NCBI GenBank assembly: GCA_002704755.1
Contig: PAHC01000011.1
Coordinates: 160,785-165,993 of the forward strand
From: Rhodobiaceae bacterium
GTDB taxonomy: Bacteria > Pseudomonadota > Alphaproteobacteria > Rhizobiales > TMED25
DNA: 5,209 nucleotides
Direction: 5' to 3'
The position numbers and the translations under genes are program-made. A model generated the notes under the pieces. The model had not been told where the DNA came from and made no database searches. It saw only the letters and a list, made by a program, of their open reading frames with translations. How positions within the stretch are numbered: the stretch's first letter is position 1; every line of letters starts with the position of its first letter. Shown piece after piece: positions 1-4,835 of this stretch.

Positions 1-2
1 GT

Positions 3-173
3 TTTGTTGGACGTTACATTCGTTACCAAATAATTACATTGTTAACCTACTATTATGGATCAAAGATGATTAATGTATTTCAAAAAATTAATAACTTTTC
101 GACTAAAATAAAATACACCATTTTATCCATTTGTCTTTTTTTAGGATTGTATTTTTATATATTTTTGATCTAA
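3..173 (+). CDS. yqaA: YqaA/DedA-like inner-membrane protein, C-terminal end (partial)
   Basis: An open frame enters from the left edge without a start and ends at TAA 171-173, giving 56 visible residues. It begins FVGRYIRYQIITLL, has a polar stretch around residues 20-37, and ends in a hydrophobic segment (about residues 39-56) that would be the last membrane helix. The GR-x-I-R-Y element, the following aliphatic helix and the terminal membrane segment resemble the C-terminus of alphaproteobacterial YqaA proteins (SNARE-associated/DedA-like family), as I remember them. YqaA-family genes also commonly lie directly before dsbB in that class. The family is an integral inner-membrane protein of poorly known function; related DedA proteins are implicated in lipid carrier transport. 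dsbB starts 13 bases downstream, so the two are probably cotranscribed. The coding status is well supported by the full-length open frame and membrane composition; the family name is less certain because only the tail is present. Confidence 0.6.
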   Translation, partial: FVGRYIRYQIITLLTYYYGSKMINVFQKINNFSTKIKYTILSICLFLGLYFYIFLI

Positions 174-186
174 ATTGTAGATTGTA

Positions 187-681
187 ATGAAAGAATATAT
201 GACAGTTTTCAGCATAATTGGAATTTATAGTGTTTTGGTTCTAATATCCGTTTATTTTATGGAATTTGTGCTGGGTTGGAAACCTTGCGAACTATGTTTA
301 CTGCAGAGATATCCTTATTTTATCATAATATTAATATCAATTGCTTTTATCATAGCAAAAATTAAGAAAAAAAAAATAAGTCCCAAATTAGCAATTTTTC
401 TTATTGTAGCTCCTATATTTTCAGGGTTGTTGATTGCATTATATCACTACGGTATAGAAAATTCTTACTGGAGAAATATCTCGGGGTGTTCTGATCAATT
501 ATCCAATATAGATATAAATACTGAGAACCTCTTAAGCGGACTTAGTGAAATCAAACCCAACTGTTCAGACCCTATTAAAATATTTGGAATATCTATATCA
601 GGCTACAATATTCTCTCCAACGTACTAATGATATTAATCATATTGGTTGGTTGGAAAAAGCTCAGAGAAAAATTTTATTAA
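187..681 (+). CDS. dsbB: Disulfide bond formation protein B (DsbB family quinone reductase)
   Basis: DsbB is an inner-membrane enzyme that reoxidises the periplasmic thiol oxidase DsbA and passes the electrons to ubiquinone. The 164-residue protein shows four hydrophobic segments (about 5-27, 42-58, 68-87, 136-156). The first periplasmic loop carries the CxxC pair C34-E-L-C37, followed by R41, the position of the quinone-contacting Arg48 of E. coli DsbB. The second periplasmic loop carries C101 and C126, matching the C104/C130 pair of E. coli. A lysine-rich cytoplasmic loop (58-67, encoded partly by a run of ten A) and the basic C-terminus obey the positive-inside rule. All redox cysteines are present and the length is normal. 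ATG 187 has no clear Shine-Dalgarno; ATG 199 (codon 5) is an alternative with GAAAG just before it. No dsbA is visible in the window. The 3' end overlaps the convergent esterase gene by 4 bases. Confidence 0.93.
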   Translation: MKEYMTVFSIIGIYSVLVLISVYFMEFVLGWKPCELCLLQRYPYFIIILISIAFIIAKIKKKKISPKLAIFLIVAPIFSGLLIALYHYGIENSYWRNISGCSDQLSNIDINTENLLSGLSEIKPNCSDPIKIFGISISGYNILSNVLMILIILVGWKKLREKFY

Positions 682-1292
682 TTTTCAGAAATTATTGTTT
701 TTAAATAATCAACAAGATCTTCAACCTCTTCATGGCTTATACTATGAGATAAATCATCATATAATTTGCAATTATATGCGATTTTTTGTAAGTCCAATTG
801 GTTTTTTGACTTTTCATAAAAATCTTTTGGCAAAACATCATCTAATCTTCCATGCATCATCAAGATATTAGGTTGATTTTTGCCTACTGGAATAATTTCA
901 TTCATTAATAAACCAGATAAACTTATTATCGCAAGGGGTTTTTCAATACTTCTTAACCCAACAGCCAATGAAATCATTCCTCCCTGACTAAAGCCACATA
1001 ATATAACATCAGAAATGGGAAGGGACCTTCTCTCAGCTTCTTTTTTTACATATTCATTGAATACCCTGTTAGTGACGTTTTGTATTTGTTCATCAAAAAT
1101 ATACCGCCTATCTTCATCGATAGGAAACCACTGATAACCAAAAGGGTTCAACTCACATTTATCAAATGCATTTGGTGATATAAATTCTATATTTGTTATT
1201 TTTTCTTGGATATGTTTACCTATTGGCAACAGATCATTTCCATCTGCTCCATAACCATGCAAGAGAATTAACAATTTTTTTTTATTACTCAT
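678..1292 (-). CDS. Phospholipase/carboxylesterase family alpha/beta-hydrolase
   Basis: This 204-residue protein belongs to the carboxylesterase/acyl-protein thioesterase family (Abhydrolase_2), which cleaves carboxyl- or thioester bonds of varied substrates. The N-terminus has the oxyanion-hole motif LLHGYGADGND (residues 10-20). The nucleophile elbow G-F-S102-Q-G-G lies at 100-105. The acid is D151 in HGRLDDVLP, and the catalytic histidine is H183 in LSHSISHEE. These match the Ser-Asp-His triad and spacing of human APT1 and bacterial esterases, and the length is usual for the family. No signal peptide is seen, so it is probably cytoplasmic. The true substrate cannot be told from the sequence. 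ATG (1290-1292) has no clear Shine-Dalgarno, and codons 4-6 lie in a run of nine A. The gene stands alone on the minus strand, convergent with dsbB and divergent from the HIG1 gene. Confidence 0.92.
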   Translation of the reverse strand: MSNKKKLLILLHGYGADGNDLLPIGKHIQEKITNIEFISPNAFDKCELNPFGYQWFPIDEDRRYIFDEQIQNVTNRVFNEYVKKEAERRSLPISDVILCGFSQGGMISLAVGLRSIEKPLAIISLSGLLMNEIIPVGKNQPNILMMHGRLDDVLPKDFYEKSKNQLDLQKIAYNCKLYDDLSHSISHEEVEDLVDYLKTIISEN

Positions 1293-1304
1293 TTACTAAT
1301 ATCT

Positions 1305-1333
1305 AAAATAGGTGAATGACTAATAAAACACAA
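1305..1333 (-). promoter_or_regulatory. Possible weak promoter for the esterase gene
   Basis: Read on the minus strand, TTGTGT (plus positions 1328-1333) is followed after exactly 17 bases by TATTTT (1305-1310). Matches to the sigma-70 consensus are only 3/6 and 4/6. Transcription would begin about 5-7 bases before the ATG, making an almost leaderless mRNA, which fits the lack of a Shine-Dalgarno. In such AT-rich DNA chance matches are common, so this is weak support. Confidence 0.2.
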
Positions 1334-1392
1334 TTTTTTATTAAAAATCTGTTTAAAAAAGTTAGTTATTTGCAATGTAAAATGTATTGGCT

Positions 1393-1421
1393 TTGAAAAA
1401 ATTGAACACAATGATTATATA
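1393..1421 (+). promoter_or_regulatory. Candidate sigma-70-type promoter for the HIG1-adenosyltransferase-etfBA-hbd series
   Basis: TTGAAA (1393-1398, 4/6 to TTGACA) is followed by a 17-base spacer and TATATA (1416-1421, 4/6 to TATAAT). The implied start near 1428 would leave a leader of roughly 19 bases before ATG 1447. It lies in the only sizeable gap upstream of this rightward gene series, where a promoter is expected. The AT-rich background makes chance matches likely. Confidence 0.33.
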
Positions 1422-1446
1422 GTTTGTATTAATATATGTAAAAACT

Positions 1447-1635
1447 ATGTCAGAATTTTTTAATATACTTGTAACTATATCAGTACTTGCTGTGGCACTT
1501 GTTCTTATACTTGGACTTATAAACATGTTAAAACAGGGTAATGCTAATCGTTCACAGAAATTAATGAGGTTACGAGTTGTTGCACAGTTTATAGCAATTA
1601 TATTTATTATGATTTTTTTTTACTTTACTTATTGA
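1447..1635 (+). CDS. HIG1-domain twin transmembrane helix small protein
   Basis: This 62-residue protein has two membrane helices (about 4-28 and 44-61) joined by a short basic loop, KQGNANRSQKLMRLR (29-43). The N-R-S-Q-K-L-M-R-x-R-x-x-x-Q pattern is that of the HIG1 (hypoxia-induced gene 1) domain. In mitochondria, HIG1 proteins such as yeast Rcf1 associate with cytochrome c oxidase and respiratory supercomplexes. Small bacterial versions are common in Alphaproteobacteria, and a similar respiratory role is inferred, not shown here. By the positive-inside rule the basic loop is cytoplasmic and both ends are periplasmic. ATG 1447 is the natural start; no Shine-Dalgarno is evident. The gene is the first of the rightward series, and its TGA lies 11 bases before the adenosyltransferase start. 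Adjacency of this small gene to a cobalamin adenosyltransferase and etfBA is, to my knowledge, a recurrent alphaproteobacterial arrangement. Confidence 0.88.
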   Translation: MSEFFNILVTISVLAVALVLILGLINMLKQGNANRSQKLMRLRVVAQFIAIIFIMIFFYFTY

Positions 1636-1637
1636 GG
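1634..1637 (+). promoter_or_regulatory. Ribosome-binding site for the adenosyltransferase (GAGG)
   Basis: GAGG overlaps the TGA stop of the HIG1 gene (1633-1635) and lies 9 bases before ATC 1647. It is the only good Shine-Dalgarno-like sequence near the beginning of the adenosyltransferase frame. It therefore supports initiation at ATC 1647 rather than at the internal TTG 1914. The overlap with the upstream stop suggests that ribosomes ending HIG1 translation could re-initiate here. Confidence 0.55.
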
Positions 1638-1646
1638 TATTGAGCG

Positions 1647-2234
1647 ATCGTAAAGCTAAATAAAATTTATACAAAAACCGGTGATGATGGATCAACAGGT
1701 CTTGGAAATGGTTCCAGAATATTAAAAAATTCTGAGCGTGTTTCTGCATATGGCACTGTTGATGAACTTAATTCATTTATTGGACTTGCAAGAAGCTATA
1801 TTGATAATGATAAATTAAATGAAGTTGATAATACCCTTGCTTTAATCCAAAATGATTTATTTGACCTAGGGGCTGATCTATGTATCCCTGATAGCGATAA
1901 GAGTGATCACAGCTTGAAAATAATAAGCAGTTATGTTAACAACCTCGAAAAAGAAATTGATTTACTCAACAAGGAGTTAAATCCTCTTAAGTCATTCATC
2001 CTGCCAGGAGGGACAAAAATTGCGGCATACTTACACGTTGCAAGAACAATTGCTAGACGTTGCGAAAGGGAAATGATAGAACTTAACCAAACTGAAGGTG
2101 AGAGTATCAGTGAAGAAGCCATACAATATATAAACAGGCTTTCTGATTTCTTATTTGTTGTTGCTAGATATGCAAATTTAAAACTTAATTTTGATGATAT
2201 TCTGTGGGTTCCAGGAAATAACTATGATAAATAA
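1647..2234 (+). CDS. pduO: ATP:cob(I)alamin adenosyltransferase, PduO type, with apparent ATC start
   Basis: The enzyme transfers the 5'-deoxyadenosyl group of ATP to cob(I)alamin, making coenzyme B12 for enzymes such as methylmalonyl-CoA mutase. Read from ATC 1647 the product has 195 residues, the normal family length. The N-terminal ATP-binding motif YTKTGDDGSTGL lies at 8-19, RVSAYGTVDELNS at 31-43, QNDLFDLGADL around 71-81, FILPGGT at 117-123 and HVARTIARRCER at 130-141. All are hallmarks of the PduO/MMAB family. In-frame TGA 1641-1643 bars any start further upstream, and no ATG, GTG or TTG occurs in frame before TTG 1914 (codon 90). Starting there would delete the ATP-binding half. Family members typically begin M-V-K-L-N-K-I-Y-T, and here the same string is I-V-K-L-N-K-I-Y-T, so ATC occupies the initiator position. 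ATC could be a real rare start or a one-base error. etfB starts 12 bases downstream. Other names for the family are cobO-like or ATR; function is well supported, the start is not settled. Confidence 0.88.
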   Translation: MVKLNKIYTKTGDDGSTGLGNGSRILKNSERVSAYGTVDELNSFIGLARSYIDNDKLNEVDNTLALIQNDLFDLGADLCIPDSDKSDHSLKIISSYVNNLEKEIDLLNKELNPLKSFILPGGTKIAAYLHVARTIARRCEREMIELNQTEGESISEEAIQYINRLSDFLFVVARYANLKLNFDDILWVPGNNYDK

Positions 2235-2235
2235 C

Positions 2236-2239
2236 GGAG
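2236..2239 (+). promoter_or_regulatory. Ribosome-binding site of etfB (GGAG)
   Basis: GGAG lies 7 bases before ATG 2247 and directly follows the adenosyltransferase stop (TAA 2232-2234). It is a strong site compared with the genes left of it, fitting high expression of the ETF pair, and it fixes the etfB start. Confidence 0.75.
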
Positions 2240-2246
2240 TCAAAAT

Positions 2247-2996
2247 ATGAAAATACTTGTGCCAGTAAAAAGAGTTGTTGACTACAATGTAAAGATCAGA
2301 GTGGATAAAGAGACTAACACTGTTGATCTTAACAATATAAAGATGTCAATTAATCCTTTTGATGAAATTGCCGTTGAGGAGGCAATTAGAATAAAAGAAG
2401 CAGGTCAATGTGATGAAATTGTTGTTGTATCATTAGGTCCTGAACAATCAAAAGAAACAATTCGAAATGCTCTGGCGATGGGTGCGGATAAAGGAATACA
2501 TGTAAAAACAGATCATTCACCTGAACCTTTACTTGTTGCCAAAATTTTAGCAAAGGTTTGTGAAAAAGAAGACTATGATCTTATTATTCTTGGGAAACAA
2601 TCAATAGATGATGATTGCAACCAAACTGGTCAAATGCTATCTGCATTGTTAAATCGTTCACTAGGAACTTATGCTTCTAAAGTAGAAATAGAAAACGATA
2701 CAGTAACTGTAACTAGGGAAATAGATGGTGGACTTCAAACAATTAAACTCAAAAAGCCAGCGGTACTTACAACTGATCTGAGGCTTAATGAGCCCCGCTA
2801 TGCATCATTGCCAAACATAATGAAAGCAAAGCAAAAAACAATAGATGAACTAGATCCATCTGATTTAGGAATTGATATGACTCCAAAAGTCAGCACTAAA
2901 AAAGTTGAAGAACCTCCCAAAAGAGTTGGTGGTGGCAAGGTAGAGTCAATCGAAGAATTAGTTGATAAATTAAAAAACGTTTCAGGAGTAATTTAA
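2247..2996 (+). CDS. etfB: Electron transfer flavoprotein beta subunit
   Basis: EtfB pairs with EtfA to form the soluble ETF heterodimer, which takes electrons from acyl-CoA and related dehydrogenases and delivers them to ETF:quinone oxidoreductase. The protein has 249 residues, the normal length. It begins MKILVPVKRVVDYNVKI as in mitochondrial ETFB. It holds the NPFDEIAVEEAIRIKE element (36-51), the G-K-Q-S-I-D-D-D nucleotide-loop region (116-123, the AMP site side) and the ETF-beta signature TREIDGGLQTIKLKKPAVLT (156-175). The dehydrogenase-docking loop LPNIMKAKQK is at 188-197, where L188 corresponds to the human anchor Leu195. In that loop K193 matches human Lys200, but Q196 replaces human Lys203, a methylated position. 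The stop TAA overlaps the etfA ATG by one base, so the subunits are translationally coupled. This is the fatty-acid-oxidation type of ETF; nothing suggests a bifurcating FixAB type. Confidence 0.97.
   Translation: MKILVPVKRVVDYNVKIRVDKETNTVDLNNIKMSINPFDEIAVEEAIRIKEAGQCDEIVVVSLGPEQSKETIRNALAMGADKGIHVKTDHSPEPLLVAKILAKVCEKEDYDLIILGKQSIDDDCNQTGQMLSALLNRSLGTYASKVEIENDTVTVTREIDGGLQTIKLKKPAVLTTDLRLNEPRYASLPNIMKAKQKTIDELDPSDLGIDMTPKVSTKKVEEPPKRVGGGKVESIEELVDKLKNVSGVI
2984..2988 (+). promoter_or_regulatory. Ribosome-binding site of etfA inside etfB (AGGAG)
   Basis: AGGAG sits within the last codons of etfB, 7 bases before ATG 2996. It is the strongest Shine-Dalgarno in the window and fixes the etfA start at the one-base overlap TAATG, a classical coupling arrangement for equal production of two subunits. 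Confidence 0.8.
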
Positions 2997-3940
2997 TGAG
3001 TATACTTGTACTAGCTGAACATAATAACCAAAGTTTAAAAGAAGCTACAAAAAAAGCCCTCACAGCGGCATTAAAAATATCTAGTCCTGCACATGTTGTT
3101 GTTATCGGAAATAATTGTGCATCCGCTGCAAATGAGGCAGCCACACTAGAAGGTGTTGAAGAAGTCCTACATGTTGAAGATACAACTTATGAAAATATGC
3201 TTTGTGAACCAACTGCTGATTTACTTTTTGAACTTATGAAAAGCTATGACTATTTAGTTTCAGCAGCAACAACCAACGGAAAGAATATATTACCAAGAGT
3301 TGCTGCAAAATTAGATGTAAGTCAAATATCTGAAATAATATCTGTAATTGATAACAAAACATACCAAAGACCAATTTACGCTGGAAATGCAATAGCAACT
3401 GTAGAAAGTTCTTCAGAAAAAAATGTGATTACTGTTAGAACAACCGCTTTTGAAACTGCTCAAGTTGGTTCATCTATTGCTACAATCAAAAAGATAGATG
3501 CCGGAAATAACCCTGGTTTATCTGAGTTTATTGAAGAAAAAGTTTCAAGCAGTGAAAGACCTGAATTAACTTCCGCGGGTACCATTGTTTCTGGTGGTCG
3601 TGGCATGCAATCAGGTGATAATTTTAAAATGTTAGAGTCCGTTGCAGATAAGCTCGGAGCAGCTGTTGGTGCAAGTCGTGCAGCGGTTGATGCAGGATTT
3701 GTTCCTAACGAGTACCAGGTTGGACAAACTGGAAAAGTTGTAGCACCGGAACTTTACATTGCAGTAGGTATATCTGGAGCTATTCAACACTTGGCAGGCA
3801 TGAAAGACTCAAAAGTTATTGTCGCAATTAATAAAGATGATGAAGCGCCTATCTTTGAAGTTGCCGATTATGGACTAGTAGCCGATTTATTCGATGCTGT
3901 TCCTGAACTTGACAAAGAACTTGAAAAAATACAAAAATAG
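2996..3940 (+). CDS. etfA: Electron transfer flavoprotein alpha subunit
   Basis: EtfA is the FAD-carrying partner of EtfB. The 314-residue protein has the variable N-terminal ETF domain (about 1-185) followed by the conserved FAD-binding domain. In the latter the visible motifs are S-G-G-R-G (199-203), GASRAAVDAGFVPNEYQ (225-241, with R228 at the flavin-contacting arginine position), VGQTGKVVAPELYIAVGISG (242-261) and IQHLAGMKDSKVIVAINKDD (263-282), then E-A-P-I-F (283-287) and DYGLVADLFD (291-300). This block is the ETF-alpha signature and is close to the human sequence, consistent with an alphaproteobacterial source. No domain is missing, and no iron-sulphur or extra N-terminal domain is present, so it is a conventional non-bifurcating ETF. 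The hbd gene follows after 3 bases. ETF:quinone oxidoreductase and the acyl-CoA dehydrogenases must be encoded elsewhere. Confidence 0.97.
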   Translation: MSILVLAEHNNQSLKEATKKALTAALKISSPAHVVVIGNNCASAANEAATLEGVEEVLHVEDTTYENMLCEPTADLLFELMKSYDYLVSAATTNGKNILPRVAAKLDVSQISEIISVIDNKTYQRPIYAGNAIATVESSSEKNVITVRTTAFETAQVGSSIATIKKIDAGNNPGLSEFIEEKVSSSERPELTSAGTIVSGGRGMQSGDNFKMLESVADKLGAAVGASRAAVDAGFVPNEYQVGQTGKVVAPELYIAVGISGAIQHLAGMKDSKVIVAINKDDEAPIFEVADYGLVADLFDAVPELDKELEKIQK

Positions 3941-3943
3941 AAC

Positions 3944-4765
3944 ATGTTTCAAACAATTGGCATAGCTGGAAGCGGTCTAATGGGGACTGCCATAGCTGAA
4001 GTCAATATTCTATCAAAATTCAATATAATATTGTTCGACTCCAATTCTGAACAGCTTAATCAAGCACAAAAAAAAATATCATCCAGATTAGATAATACTA
4101 ACCAAAATGATATTAAAGTTGGCAAAATTAATTATGCAAGTGAGATTAGCTTATTCAAATCTTGCGATTTGGTTATTGAATGTGTCACGGAAGATGAAAA
4201 TATTAAGAAACGATTACTTGATAAAATTGGAAGAATTATTGATAAACATACCATACTAGCAACAAATACTTCATCAATTTCTATAAATAGACTTTCAAAT
4301 AGTACAGGAAATCCAGGAAACTTTATTGGTCTTCATTTTATGAACCCACCACAAATAATAAAGCTAGTTGAAATAATACCCAATTACAAAAGTGATATTC
4401 AAACAGTAGACAATATAAAGGATTATATTGCCAAACTTAATATGCAATTTGTTATTTCTGATGACCAACCAGGTTTTATTGTAAATAGGGTCCTCATTCC
4501 TATGATAAATGAAGCAGTGCATGCTCTTGAAAGTGGTTTATCTGATGTACAATCAATTGATAAAGCTCTTAAATTAGGAGCTAATTTCCCAATGGGTCCA
4601 CTTCAACTTGCAGACTTTATAGGACTTGATACATGTCTATATATAATGCAAATTCTTATAAAAGATTTTGAGAATCCCAAATACAAACCTTGTCATCTAC
4701 TAGAAGATTATGTTAGACAAGGAAAACTTGGAAGAAAAACTGGTGAAGGTTTTTATAAGTATTAA
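3944..4765 (+). CDS. hbd: 3-hydroxybutyryl-CoA dehydrogenase (3-hydroxyacyl-CoA dehydrogenase)
   Basis: The enzyme interconverts 3-hydroxyacyl-CoA and 3-oxoacyl-CoA with NAD(P), in beta-oxidation or in acetoacetyl-CoA/butyryl-CoA metabolism. The 273-residue protein has an N-terminal Rossmann fold with GSGLMG (9-14) and D32 at the end of strand 2, which favours NAD. Catalytic residues match the human enzyme: S110 in NTSS (human Ser137), H131 in GLHFMNP (His158), E143 in KLVEII (Glu170) and N181 in GFIVNRVL (Asn208). The C-terminal dimerisation domain has NFPMGPLQLADFIGLD (214-229) and ends in LGRKTGEGFYKY (262-273). It is a single-function enzyme with no fused hydratase. The helical stretch between D32 and CDLVIE (74-79) appears about 8 residues shorter than in the clostridial enzyme recalled for comparison, which may trim the CoA-side helical hairpin. 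The start has no evident Shine-Dalgarno and lies 3 bases after etfA, so it probably relies on coupling. Confidence 0.94.
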   Translation: MFQTIGIAGSGLMGTAIAEVNILSKFNIILFDSNSEQLNQAQKKISSRLDNTNQNDIKVGKINYASEISLFKSCDLVIECVTEDENIKKRLLDKIGRIIDKHTILATNTSSISINRLSNSTGNPGNFIGLHFMNPPQIIKLVEIIPNYKSDIQTVDNIKDYIAKLNMQFVISDDQPGFIVNRVLIPMINEAVHALESGLSDVQSIDKALKLGANFPMGPLQLADFIGLDTCLYIMQILIKDFENPKYKPCHLLEDYVRQGKLGRKTGEGFYKY

Positions 4766-4835
4766 ATAAATTTTTATCTTTTTAATTACATAATTATTAT
4801 AATATTTAGCAATTTCTATAACGTATGAGAAGAGT
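4766..4835 (+). promoter_or_regulatory. hbd-argH spacer with a perfect TATAAT box
   Basis: This 70-base, very AT-rich spacer contains TATAAT (4798-4803), 32 bases before the argH ATG. No convincing -35 element lies 16-18 bases upstream (TATCTT at 4775-4780 is poor). It could be the argH promoter, implying argH is transcribed separately from the etf operon, but TATAAT arises easily by chance here. A purine-rich GAGAAGAG (4827-4834) just before ATG 4836 serves as the ribosome-binding site. No stem-loop terminator for hbd is visible. Confidence 0.35.

Noticed and set aside
367..376. Run of ten A in dsbB, and a run of nine A at codons 4-6 of the esterase, as possible phase-variable tracts
   Set aside because: Both frames read through intact and the lysine codons fit the proteins. 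A-runs of this length are common in AT-rich genomes, and neither product is a typical phase-variable surface protein.
647..871. Plus-strand 74-codon frame across the dsbB end and the esterase 3' end
   Set aside because: It is antisense to a clearly recognised esterase, has no family resemblance and has a composition typical of a shadow frame.
1321..1343. Eight-base AT-only inverted repeat (TAATAAAA / TTTTATTA) between the divergent genes
   Set aside because: The stem has no G-C pairs and such repeats are expected by chance in this AT-rich spacer. It is too weak for a terminator, and there is no evidence that it is an operator.
1931..2122. Minus-strand 63-codon frame inside the adenosyltransferase
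   Set aside because: It lies wholly opposite conserved PduO motifs and shows no recognisable domain or ribosome-binding site.
1914..2234. Adenosyltransferase starting at TTG 1914 as a 106-residue protein
   Set aside because: This would drop the ATP-binding TKTGDDG and AYGTVDE regions, although they are encoded intact in the same frame just upstream. No ribosome-binding site precedes 1914.
2896..3144. Minus-strand 82-codon frame across the etfB-etfA junction
   Set aside because: It is antisense to two strongly conserved genes; its alanine- and leucine-rich translation follows from the complementary frame.
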